Origin: Brachypodius melanocephalos | Lineage: Eukaryota > Chordata > Aves > Passeriformes > Pycnonotidae | Assembly (NCBI GenBank): GCA_013398615.1 | Contig: VZSR01001854.1 | Coordinates: forward strand, 11,051,303-11,115,302 | Direction: 5' to 3' | Length of the DNA: 64,000 nucleotides | Part shown: piece by piece, positions 1 to 11,465 of the stretch | Layout: each line of letters starts with the position of its first letter | Position numbering within the stretch: the first letter of the stretch is position 1 | The notes under the pieces: generated by a model | Seen by the model: the letters and a program-made list of their open reading frames with translations, nothing else | What the model was told of the DNA's origin: nothing | The model's database searches: none | Position numbers and translations under genes: made by a program

Positions 1-3000
1 TATTATGGGCAATTAAAAGCATTTGTGCTGCCATTCTGTCCAGCTGAAACAGCAGAGTGAGAGCTCAGTGCAGAGAGCAGCACAGGTTTGTTTAGTGAGC
101 TGTGCCCAGAGCAGCAGCCAGGTCAGCAACGTGCCCAGCTGTCCTTGGTTGTTCTTGGGCCTGGCGCCAGGCTGGGCTGGACTCTGGCCGAGTGCAGGTT
201 GGCCTAGGGCAGGGCTAAAGGAGGAGCTTTGCTGTGTCCCAGAGCTGCTGTCAGCAGAGGTGCACATAACACAAGGGGCCTCGAGTCTGTCACTGTCACC
301 TACCTGTGCTGTGGCTTGGAGGGAAGGAAAGAAGAGACATGCCATAGTCATGGCAGCTGTGAAAGCTGAGAGGGAGAGGCGACAGACCAGGGCTTATGAG
401 AAACAGACTGGACAGGATCAGAGACAGTTCTTCCAAAGAGCAAAGTTACGGACGGTTTAGTGAAGAGGAGCTAGGAGGTATTTGTATTTAAAATTTTGTT
501 CTCATGTTTACCTATCCTCACTTTCTGTTCTCATAGACAAAACTCTAGTAGCAGCTTCTTGGAGTTGAGTTTTATCAGCCTGATTATGTATTCAAATAAC
601 ATAATTCTGTGATGTGCTTTGAAATATACCTGCTTTAAAAATACTCATTGACAAACACTACTTCCTTGGAGGTCAGAAAGTGATGCTCATTAAAATTGTC
701 TCCTGTAGTTTTTCTCAATCGCTATCACTTCCAGCACAGTAAATGTCCTTATTTATTGTTTAGGTAATGTCATTCTTGTAGGTGCTGAGCTGTAGGCTTA
801 TTTTTTATTTATAAAATTATTTATTTATGTTGTCATTCTGTCTCTTCTTTCCAACTCTTTGATAAGTGACAGTTCCACCTCTGTGCGAGTCAAATTTCAG
901 TGAGCTTAGACTTCTAAGTAAACTAAATATCTCCTTTTCTTTTGAATTGCTGGGGTGTTCCAAAAAGAGGCTGACAACATGTCATAACTCATGTTGCATG
1001 TTTGTTTTTTTCAAGACATGTTTACTGTAATTAAACTAACCATTTTGGAGCAACATATTGAACATGGAGTATATTCAACAGGATTCATTCAACATACTTC
1101 AGGGACAACTTAGAGTGTAATTATCATAAGCTTTTAGTAAAGTCTTTCCTTTCAAATGAAAGTGGTGGTGTGTATGCTGGTGCAGCATTGGTCCTTAGAT
1201 TTGGCTGTAGCCTATGCAGTCAAAATCCAGACTTTACTATAGGACTGGGATTATCATGGAATCACACAATATATTGAGTTGAAAGGACCCGCAAAGATCT
1301 TCACTTCATAGTGTGCTTCTCTCTACATCAGCTTTTAAAAAAAAATTCTATTCTTTTTTAAACTTTCAGTATTCCTCTCCTTTCATTATGATAAAATCCC
1401 TCTCATCCTGAGTATAATTCGGTCTTTTATGCTTTCCTCTTACTCTGCACCATGGTGTCTGAGAAAAGCAGTAAATGCACATAAAATTTACAAGAATTTT
1501 TCCTTTGTTTCAGCAAATTTCTTCTTCAATGTTCTCATTTGTAATTTCCAAGAGGAATAAACCCATTGGTTGCAGTAGCAGTTGGTCTGTGACTTGTGCA
1601 TTGAGTGGGTATCCAGCTTGTTTACTTAACAGAAAACAGATTTTTTAAACACATTCTCACTAACAAGTAAGGTATCACAGGTGCTGGAAGCCATAGGCTG
1701 TTCTTGTAAGAGCAGATTCTAGAAAAACTCCTCACTTTTCCCTTGCGTGAAACAGAAAGCACAAAGAGCTGAAGGATTTTTAAAAGAGAACCTCTGCTGC
1801 CACCTGCTTACTTAATTCTATTTAGCAGTTCAAGCAGCTTCATGGCTGAATCAGGAATTAATATAAATGCAGCTAAACTGCTTCAGGAGCAGCTCTGCAC
1901 ATCTGTTGTCAGTCAACTTTTTTTTCTGCAATGCTTAGGAAAAAAGGTGCTAGGACTAATTAATGAATATTGTGCTTTACAGGACTATACTAGAACTTTA
2001 ATGTGTTTTCTCTTATCCTTCCATTGCTTGACTTTTCCAGTTCCTCCATCAAAAACTCAGTCTGAACCTTCTCTGAACTATAGAGGTACTGTACACTGCT
2101 GCTGAGGGGAAGCTTCACTCTGTTTAACTCTCACTTCACTCTGTGTTTAATGTGGGTTTGCTAGATAGATCTTTAAGAATGTCAAGTAAAATGCTGTAGA
2201 GAAACAAGCTATTTTTGATCTATTTTGTCTTCCCAAGGTGTTGCTTACATGTCTTATGCTTCTGCTAAGAACAAACACATTCTCTGCATACTGCCTCTTC
2301 AGTAATAGCCATTAAAACACCAAGTAGTAGCAAATTCTGCTATATAACTGTTCTGTGGTGTGCTGTATCTTTGTAGATTCCAAGCCTGTTCAGTTTACCT
2401 AAATCATGGTAAGGTAAATTTCAAAATTACTAAGATTTCTAAGGTCTCTTGGCTTCAAAATTTATTTAGTAGCAAAGGCAGAAAATTTTGATGTCTGTGA
2501 GATCTTGCATAATTTCAATTTATGTGCAGCAAAGCACTGTAATATCAAATGTATACATACACATTGGGTAACTGAATAGATGCTGACTTCTGAATTGTTA
2601 CAGTAGTTGGGGTTGGATTAGTTTATGTTGGTGCTTCTGCTTCCAGTCAAATAGAAAATATGTGTATTTAGTATGTCCTTTTCCCTATTGAGTCTGTTTT
2701 AATACATTTCTTAAATTAATTATCCTCAAGAAAGATATAGTTGATTTCTAATGAGCTTTACTTCTTTGTATTACTAGTAGACACAATAACCAAAGTAAAA
2801 CTGGATAACTTACTTAAATTTTTATGAAGAAAGTCCACCTTTGGTAGGTGTCAGCCATCGAGCAAATCTTAGCTCTTGGCTTCACTAATGGCACCACTAT
2901 TCCCCCTAATCCTCTGTCATTACTTCCATGTAATGTAGGCTTCCTCCTACATGGAGATCAATACTAGACGAAATATCTGCTGTACTTATTTAAGGAAAAG

Positions 3001-4426
3001 TTATACAGATTAATAAAGATTCATTATTTTGATATTATACACATTACTTAAATCCTAACTTATTGGGATTACACAGTGTTCAGTGACAGCTGCTGATCAG
3101 CTGCTACGTTAGCCTTTCCATAGCATTGTTCATAGTTGAAGACTATGCAAGTAAAGGAATCATAATCCATATCGAGTTGCAGCCCCAGCCCCAAGCAAGA
3201 AACTAGCATAGGTAGTACTTAGTTTTTAAGAAAAGCATTAATTCATTACTGTATTTGTTTGCGGTGCAGTTGCAGCCTTTCTTAAGGATAGTTTCTCCCT
3301 GTTGTCTTTCGTGTTCATTATATGTGTTTTAACACCTTGTGACACATGAAATTGTTTATATGCAAAAGTGATCTGGGTGAAAATCACTTTGTACATTATG
3401 CAAATAAGTTTACAAGAGTTCTGGAATAAGGTTGTTTGGGTAAAGTGAATCTTTATTTTGTGTTAACAAGTAAGTAATTTTGAATTTGAATTTTAATTGT
3501 TATTAGGCAAATATTTGCAAGCAAAAGTATTTTTTTTTTCCCTGTGAACTAAACTTCTTGAATGGAACTGGAATAGTCTGATGTGCTTGGAATCAGGAGG
3601 AAAGATTTATAGCAGTATGCAGAGTCTATTTTAATAAGGGAGAGCACATCATCGTCTGTGTATTAAACGGGTAATGTTGATTCCGGTATTGCATGAGTAT
3701 GTCATTTTGCTCATCCAGCTTGTGGATGAGAAACTGAAGGGGGAGAGTGAAGGGATACTAAATGATATGTGAATTCATATAATTTCCTAAGCAGGTTCAA
3801 GGAAGACACATATGAGCTCTTACAGCCTGAAATACCTATAAACTCACCTCTTTTCCCACCTGAAGTAAAAGCACCAAGATAAGAAAGATGACTACAACCA
3901 GCTAGTTTGAGTTCTAAGGAGAGCCCTGTTTCCAAGGGGAAGGTCTTTTTCCTCTTTATAGAGCTTTATCCAAATTACACATTGAGAATGTCTCGTTTAA
4001 GTTCACAGTATTAAGTCAGACTATGAATTGTTAGATACTCACCAGTATATCTTTTTTTACGTGTTTGGGATTTTTTAGCATTACGGTACTCTAGGAGATT
4101 TAAGTGATACATCTAACAAGCATCTCTGAAGTCATAAGCAATTTGCTCATGTTTTGCGTTTTAATGATATTTACTGGAGTGTGATTGGAAACCTAGTACA
4201 CTTTATTAAATTACTCCATTTGTCTTCATTAGATTTTGGAATATACTCAGAACACATGAAAGTTTGATGACAAAGTAAGTGCAGGATGTGGCTGTTACTT
4301 AGATAATGCAGTCCATAACATCTTCAGCTCATAAGAATCCAGCATTAGTCCAGGACATTTTAAAGTACTCATCTTGTGAATCTTTATTTCAAAAATGTAA
4401 CAATTATTTCATTAAAATTGTTTCAG
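1..4426. other. COBL: COBL intron, 5' part (no coding exon seen)
   Basis: This is the 3' end of an intron that begins outside the window. It must be phase 1, because the exon at 4427 opens with the last two bases of a split codon. I looked for the preceding COBL exon, which should end in the LGIKELYAWDNR-like tail of the Cobl domain, and found nothing resembling it. Positions 1-460 are clearly more GC-rich than the rest and are open in one frame on each strand, but show no family I recognise. A short CR1 scrap lies near 1253-1303. The rest is AT-rich sequence without recognisable features. Confidence 0.75.
1253..1303 (-). mobile_element. CR1 LINE 3'-end fragment
   Basis: The + strand reads TCATGGAATCACACAATATA, followed by TTGAGTTGAAAGGACCCGCA and AAGATC. 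This resembles the reverse complement of the avian CR1 3' terminus (TCATAGAATCAYAGAAT, then GAGTTGGAAGGGACCYRCAAGGATC). Only about 50 bp remain, as expected for a heavily 5'-truncated CR1 copy. It has no coding capacity. Confidence 0.6.
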
Positions 4427-4521
4427 AACCAAATCGAAAGGCTTCAGTAAGCAGTGATGCTATAGAGAAAGAAAAGACAAGACTTTTGGGATTGTTTAAT
4501 GCTGATAGGAGAAGCAGCAAG
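4427..4521 (+). CDS. COBL: COBL internal exon: basic linker after the Cobl domain
   Basis: This 95-nt coding exon follows a pyrimidine-rich acceptor (attaaaattgtttcag) and ends at a consensus donor (AAG|gtaagt). It enters in phase 1 (its first two bases complete a codon) and leaves in phase 0. The peptide contains NRKASVSSDA, then EKEKTRLLGLFN, then RRSSK. It aligns well with mammalian COBL just after the Cobl domain (R-K-S/A-S, KEKKKFLGFFK, NKRSNSK). The segment is basic and serine-rich and has no fold I can name. In the protein it links the N-terminal Cobl domain to the first KRRAP motif. The next constitutive exon (31139) continues in phase 0, matching the human SK|GC junction. COBLL1 was considered, but its equivalent region reads differently (KENKGFFSFFQRSKKK), so COBL is preferred. 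Confidence 0.9.
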
Positions 4522-7500
4522 GTAAGTGTTGAGCAGTGTCCTGCTCTCTATAGAGGATTTATTTCTTTCCAGATCTGCTGTGTCTGTGGGTGGTGGCATT
4601 TGTTTGGCCTGCCTTCCTTTTCCTTCCAGGGAGTAATCTGTTAATGGGGGCATAAACCATGTGTGATCTGTGCAGCCTGATGGAGATATCACCTGCTTAT
4701 TGAAGGAGTCAAGCATGTTGACCATTTACTTTTTTCTTGATTTTTTAAAATACTGTGAGTTCAGTAGGTGTTAAAAAAAGGCAGTACTTTCAAGGAACTT
4801 GTGTCTGCTTATTAGTAGTACATTATAAAGCACATCTATGAACGGATTGATGTAATACAGAACAATGTAATTATCAAGTAGATGTGTCTTATGGCTTCCT
4901 TTGTGCATAGGTGATAATCTCTTTAAAGCATTTATACCTCTTGGAAGCTCTGTGTAGTCACACCATTACCATCTCCAAGTCTGTAAAACTGATGAATTAG
5001 ATACAGAAGAAATAAGTTCCAATACTGAACTGAAGGATCAATGTCTGCTGGGGTACATGTTAGCCATTTTTAACTGTATTAGTATTCTTGAGCTGAACAA
5101 TTTAGGAAAGGATTTTTGGATAAAGTAATTCCATTGAGATACATTTATGAAGAATATTTCATTTACCACAGGAATAAAATACAGAAGAACTTTCTGACTT
5201 AAGAACATAGAAAAAAAAATAGTGGGCTTTTAACTTCATACTTTTTGCATTCTTTATTTAAAAAAATATTAGTGCTTAATTATTTTGGATGTAAAATGTT
5301 TAATACTCTAGGATGTCAGAGGAAAGAGGAGATTTTCTTTTTTGTAGTTTAAACCCTCCCAGGTTTTTGGAGTGGAATTACAAAATGTATATCTGATTAA
5401 CTGGCAGAAGGAAGCATTTGCTTGTTAATGTACTGGTGTTTTACTTACCCAGTCTTGTCAGTCGCATTCTCAAAACTATGAAGACTTTTCAAAATCTCTC
5501 ACAGTTGTCTGCCTTTTTTGTTCATGATCAACTTTGTGGTGCTTTTGCAAGGGAATAGATTTCTTTATGGACATTGTGAATTACTGTGTTGGTATTTATT
5601 ATTTCTGTCATAGATGCTAAACTATTCTTAATATCTTATAAGGGACACATGGGAGCTATTTTATGAGATGAGAAATCAGTCACTTTCATAGTGTTTTTCC
5701 ACTGTAAGAAAATACTTCATATTTAGAAGGGAAAAAGATTATAACTGGAAAGAGTCAGGTAAGGAAGGGAGCTCAGCCTGAGCCTCTAGAGCACGCTGTG
5801 GGGCTGTAGTTCTTCTGGAAGAACCAAACACATTACAGCATGCAGTTTCTGCATCATAGTTTGTCCTCTCATTCCATTTTATTGAACTTGGGTGTGAAAT
5901 CTCTGTTCTTGCAGTTCTGACTCCTGAAGCAGATCAGTTTTGACTTTTAAAGTATTAATGCTTACAACCTTAGCAAAAGTTTCTATGAAGCATCCTAATT
6001 CAATGGCTACTGCAGTGGGTTTCTCACAGCAGAGCTGGAAATGTGTTCTAAGACTGCGAGCTCCTCTCTTTTTTTCTGTTCTCTTTCTCTTGCTTGTCAA
6101 TCAAAGCAAAGGAGGTGATACTCTGAGTTTTTTAAAATACAAATTTTAAAAAATGCTAAGGATATCAAGGGTGAATTAAACTCAAAATAGTATTTGACCT
6201 GCAAAAAAGTAGGAACTGTACAAACAAGTATGAGAAACAGCTTCTAAATCTGAGGAAAAGGTGTAAGTCTTTCTTGCTGATAGGTCTGACAAATTAATTG
6301 ATTTTTCTTGGTCATTTCTTTATTGAACACTTACTTTCAAATGGCAGTTACTCTGTAGGAAAAGAAACTAAATCAGTCATTTTTGTTTAGTCAAGCAAGG
6401 AAGTCAATGTTGCCTTCACAAACCTCTGGGAATTTAAAACACAATAGGTGGAAGAATTACTGAAAACTGCAGAATAGCACAGCACACAGGAGCAAGCAAG
6501 TGTTAACTAGGCGTAATATATCTGATTTGTATTGTGAAAGCTTTCTAACCAAAACAGCAGTGAAACTGCTGAAAGGACTTAGGAGGATGAGGGCAAATTA
6601 ATAAAGTTCTTTCAATAAAGGATTTGGTAGGTTTATGAAGGGATTAGATGATGGGATGCCTTGTGATTTCAGGGAACTGGAATCAAAACCCCAGGGTGCC
6701 TAAACTCTGCTCTTCATGGCTTTTTTTACGTTTTTACTCCCCCACAAGGCTTAAGTTGGTTCTGTGTATTTTTTATTTGTTTGTTTGCATTATGATTTGC
6801 AGTGGTGAGGTGTGTGTGTATGTGGTCATGCACAGTCTCTATTTTAGAACTATTTGATAGGAAGAATTGTTCAAAGTGCAGCACAGCAGTAGGACTGCAG
6901 ACTTGCAGGCATTTGCAAGGGGAAGGCAATTTCTTTTGCAAGGGAACAAGAGTGTTAGCCTGTGCTGCAAACTGTCCTGGATCAGGTGTCACTGCACACT
7001 ACAGGCCTGTGCTCAGATTTCCATGCCCACGCACATGCTTTCTTTCTCAGCTGGCTCAGTGAGAGCAGTAATTGTGGTATGACAATACACCAGATCTAAC
7101 TTTCCTAAAAAAAAGCTTTCCGTTACATTGAAAACACTGTGGCGTAGAATGAAAGCAAAGTCCTATTCTCATCGCTGGTACAAATTTGTTAAAACTATTT
7201 CTTTGGTTAACTTTGTACTGGCAGGCTTAATGCCAGATCAGGTATCATCTTGTTCTCTCCATTCTAATTTTATGCTGGATCAGTTACCCTCTGTTCTCCT
7301 GCAGCTGGCATAAAAAACATAAAGGTGGCATGAACTCCATTTCTTTTTGATGTTAAATGTAGTCATTTGCCTGAGGCTAAATCCAGATCAAATTGCCACT
7401 GCTAAACAATCCAGTAGAGCAGAGGTGCTATGCAGACAGTCATGGGATCTAGGCTTAAATAAGGTACCTGCTAGCACACAGAAACCGTTCCTTCATGGAG

Positions 7501-7840
7501 AAATGGCAAGGATGGAGCTCCCTGCTTGTTTTATTGTGTCTGGGTATAGCAGACACTAGCAGTCCGGTCCCTGATATTACAGGAATTAGTTACTCCCTGG
7601 CTTTATCCTTGCCTAAGAATTTTGTCTTTGTATTTTTAAATCTTTTTGCTGATGGCTTTCTTAGCTCCTTGCCTACATCAGAGAATTTCACAGACTGCTT
7701 CAGTTTGTCAGCGATCAGGTCCAGCCCTGCTGAGACAGTTTGTCTTGGTTTCATGATGGGATTTGGTATTTTGCTCTGGCATGTTTTTGCAGTTTTGGTT
7801 CCTTTGCTGCTGCTGTGTAGGACACTTGTTTGTGTTGCAG
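4522..7840. other. COBL: COBL intron segment between exon 4427-4521 and the candidate cassette
   Basis: AT-rich intronic sequence. The donor gtaagt opens it at 4522, and the segment ends in tttgtgttgcag at 7839-7840. I see no repeat family, RNA gene or further exon in it. Short open stretches, such as the one leading into 7841, are explained by chance or by the adjacent exon. Confidence 0.7.
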
Positions 7841-7924
7841 ACAGAAGAGTACTTGAGGATGAACAGAGATTGTGGTGAGGAGGATGTTTTTAGTTCGGCA
7901 TCTACAAGTGAAGGAAGCTTGGAT
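7841..7924 (+). CDS. COBL: Probable COBL cassette exon (28 codons, phase 0/0)
   Basis: An 84-nt segment is bounded by a good acceptor (acttgtttgtgttgcag) and a near-perfect donor (GGAT|gtaagt). In phase 0 it reads 28 codons without a stop: TEEYLRMNRDCGEEDV, then FSSASTSEGSLD. The flanking constitutive exons meet in phase 0, so it can be included or skipped without changing frame. The encoded peptide is acidic and Ser/Gly-rich and ends in a G-S-L-D/G-F junction. From memory, rodent COBL carries an insert of similar length and character at exactly this junction (ending SGGDLN before GC-TTPNSPS), which supports orthology. The function of the insert is unknown to me. cDNA would show whether it is constitutive or tissue-specific in birds. 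Confidence 0.75.
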
Positions 7925-9904
7925 GTAAGTACTAACACAGCTTGTAGATGCTATTGCATTCTTATTAGATCCTGCAGTTTGAATTAACCAGATACCACTG
8001 CTGTTCCTGATGCTTAGCCAAGTAGAAGTAGAAATAGCTTATGCTTTAGAAGGCTTCATTATGTGAGTGCACCGTTTGCATATCTTCATGAAGTTACAAT
8101 GTGATGCTGTCTTCAAATAAAACTTGCTAGCTGCACTATGAATAAGGTTTCTTTCAATGTTAAATTCTAAGCAGTTGTGAGGAGGAAGGACATAGATGTT
8201 GTGACATACAGTGACAGTCCTGCACGATGCAAGAGAATGTTTGCCTTACCAATGCTATTTAAAGGGGGCTTTTCTTATAAAATCACACCTTTCTTTTCAT
8301 CCCTGTATCTGACTTCTGCAGTGTGGCAGTGTTCTATTTGTTTCATAAGGAGCTTGGCGGTGAAGAGCAAACATTAGAAAAAACAGATAGGATTTTTGTT
8401 AAGTACCTCAGTAGGGTTTGGGGCACTAAAATCCTGTGAACCACATTTAGAAACATTTTTAGGTGACTGACAGCCTATCAATTTATGCGGATCTAAATAG
8501 GAAGGTATCAGATTAGGAAGTGTAAATCCTAAATATTTTCTAAGATGGTTCTGGTGGTATAGTAATTATTATAAATGGCACATCTTTTTATTACTTTTCT
8601 TAAATTACTTGACTTCTTGTTATCATGTTTCCAAAACCTATAGAAGACTCTGATGATGTAATAGAAGTTTGAAACGTGAGATTCAACTCTGAATCCCCCT
8701 TTCCTAAACAGATCTTTGGAAAAGGAATGTGGATCTGCAAAATATAGGACTCACTACCCACAGAGAAGGGTGACAGCAAATTGTGAAAAAAAAATTCAAA
8801 GGAGTAAGAGAACAAATCCCAGATGAAAAGAGTAATATAAAAGGGGCCCAAAAGGACAAATAGAAAATTAATTGGTTGTAAAGTGTAAAAGCACCAAACA
8901 ATGCAGTCTGTGAAGACTTTATAATTAAAGGTTACTGAAATGGAAAAGCTGTTTGTGATACTAGATGAATAGATTAATAGACCTCTCTTACTAAAAGAAA
9001 GTTCTAGAAGAGGGTGATCATGTGTAATTGAAATAGACTAAGTAAAAGCATAGAAAAAGCATCACAAGCTCTACCAAAATAAAATAATTCTGTGATATAT
9101 TCACTGCCATTATAAATTAATCTCAATATCTTGATAAGTACTAGAAAAGAACAAGGAGGAAGAGTAGGAATTGCAAGTTACAATATGAGGGTAAAGGTGT
9201 GTGGTGCTTTCCCCAGAAGAGAGACATCACCTTATTTTGCAAGGCAATTTTGTAGGGCAAATTGTAAATTTTTTTTCCCCTCTGTTTTTCGAAACTGTTT
9301 TGAACATGTAAATGTCTTCTAAAGGTGCCAGTGTATAGGGAGGAAAGGTCTCTTGAAAAGGTAAAAATGTTTTCTTTTTATTCACTTAAATGAGCATGTC
9401 AAGGATTTAACTTTTTCCCACTTTCTTCTTCAGAGGAATTAGTCTTGAGGAACAATGTAGCCCTTGTTCTGTTTTTATGTCTTTCACTTCTGGTTTGACA
9501 CCTGTATTTGTGTGAGCAGCAATCCTACTAAGACATGAGCACATGAAAAAATTGTTGACCCTGTTGCATTGAATTTGGTATTATTCTGTTCAAACTTGCA
9601 GAAGGTGTATTAAATAAGTCTAACAGATTCACTCAGCAGTACAGAAGGTCCATCTTTTCAAGAGGCTAGATGGGCTTCAAGAAAAAGTTCAACAGTTGTG
9701 ACACCTTAGGTAAAAAATTTAAAAATGTTACAAGCTTGCCACAGATAGTTGGTGTAGATAACTTGTATTAAGATAAAATTCAAATGGAAACACCAGGCAA
9801 ACACTTCATAATTTAAAAATTTCAGCTTAGAAGTTCCTTATGAACTGGGTTTGAGACCCTCAGTCATTCTGAGTAATTTGTTACTCGGCTTGTTCAAAAG
9901 ATAC

Positions 9905-9962
9905 CCCATTTACTTCAGTGGAACTAAGTATCCCGGTTCCAACTAAGTGGTACCTTACATGG
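9905..9962. repeat. Possible ancient sauropsid repeat relic
   Basis: The string CCCCATTTACTTCAGTGGAA resembles the CCCATTGACTTCAGTGGGA core of a very old interspersed repeat common in turtle, crocodile and bird DNA. Only the core is recognisable. The resemblance could be chance. Confidence 0.25.
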
Positions 9963-11434
9963 CCATATATGTGAAATATGTACTTAGAGATCATTATATA
10001 GAAGTTTCATTGCTGAGATAGGACTCTTGGCAGAATGTCATCCAGTAGAGACTTCCTCTTCTGCGGTCACCTCAGGTCTGCTTTCTAGTACTGTTTTGGG
10101 TCACCTGAAAGTATTTTGTTTTTGCTGTGTGGGAAGCAAAGGCAGTTTCAGTTTTATTTCTGGAAAAAAATATCTTGCCATTGCTTTTGCAAGTGAAAAA
10201 CCAGCAGCTGCTCTGGCTGGATCAAGAAAATTTTTCTTGTCTATAAAGAAATAGTTAACTCGTGAAGTACTACCAAGATAAACGCATGAACTTCCATATG
10301 CTTAGTTTCAAACCTTTTCTCACTATTACATGGCGGGGATGTTCACTGAACTGTAGGAAAGAAAATGTAATAAATCTATTCTGGGTATGGATTTGGAGTT
10401 GATTCGTTTCTTTTTAAACTGCACAATATGAAGTAATGGAATAAAAGTGTAAGAAATAAGAGACCCTTAGGTGTTTGTTCAAGCAGAAGTTACAATCACT
10501 TTTTAACCACCAAACCCTTCTCAGTGCCATATTTATCTAATTATTATTTGAATTATTAATGTCTCTAAAAATACTTTGAGTTGATGAAGAAGGAGATTTT
10601 CAAAGTCAAGATGGCAAAGTCAACACTTACGCTTGAGGTGAAAGGACACTTTTTCACAGTACCAGCAAAAATAAAGGTGAAAAGAATTTGTTAACAGCTT
10701 AGAGAGAGGGTGCAAGAAAATACTTCTTCATGAAAATCCTTAAAGTGCAGCAGTTCATTACACCACACACCAGTAAAGGACACAAAATCCAACAGTGTAC
10801 TGTAAATGAAGCAGAAATCCTCTCCCTTAACCTGGGAAGAAAAAATGAATCAGTTTCGTGCTAAGCAGCTGAGTTTTATATCCAGGTTAACTTTTCACAA
10901 AACAAATGCTGTTGAAATACACAGCATACAGGTAAAGCAGTTGGAAGTTGCAGCACAGTTAGCTGTATTCAGCTTTTCCTGTGCCAAAGGCAGACTGTCA
11001 GAGCTGGAGTTCAGAACAGCTGGGAAAAATAAAAGCCAAAACTTGAGTCGTCTCTACCGCTTGGTGTCGCTGTCCTCATATAAACAGTTGATCAAGATAA
11101 AACACGGTATTGGAACACAGTACTAAAATTAGCTGGTTTTATTTTTGGGGCCATCATGTTTTCATAAATCAAGAGTGAAAAAACACATCCCAAGTGCTGA
11201 ACGATGTGTAACTCTGATGTGGACTTTGTTTATGTAATATATCAGCCTGGGAACAAATATTTAGAAGTACAGCCAGGAACACTTATCAGAGGTTTTGAAA
11301 CTTCAGCACAAAGTCTTATCACACAAGGTTTCTCTAGTTCAAACAGGGCTGCAGCAGTGCAGTGTTGGAGGGTCTTCATCAGCATTTCATCAGCACCATT
11401 TTTATATGTGTATTTAAAAAATACCTACTGTATT

Positions 11435-11465
11435 TCAGAATGTAAGTGTATGTCAGAATGTAAGT
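11435..11465 (+). repeat. 13-bp direct repeat containing gtaagt
   Basis: TCAGAATGTAAGT occurs twice, at 11435-11447 and 11453-11465, with an 18-bp period. Each copy carries a donor-like gtaagt, but no matching acceptor and open frame was found, so this looks like a simple local duplication. Confidence 0.6.

Noticed and set aside
7495..7878. 127-codon open frame overlapping the candidate cassette exon
   Set aside because: It crosses the acceptor at 7840 in a different frame from the exon. Its upstream part is hydrophobic intronic sequence with no support.
10806..11126. 106-codon open frame (+)
   Set aside because: No similarity to a known family, AT-rich context, no gene signals; expected by chance in 64 kb.
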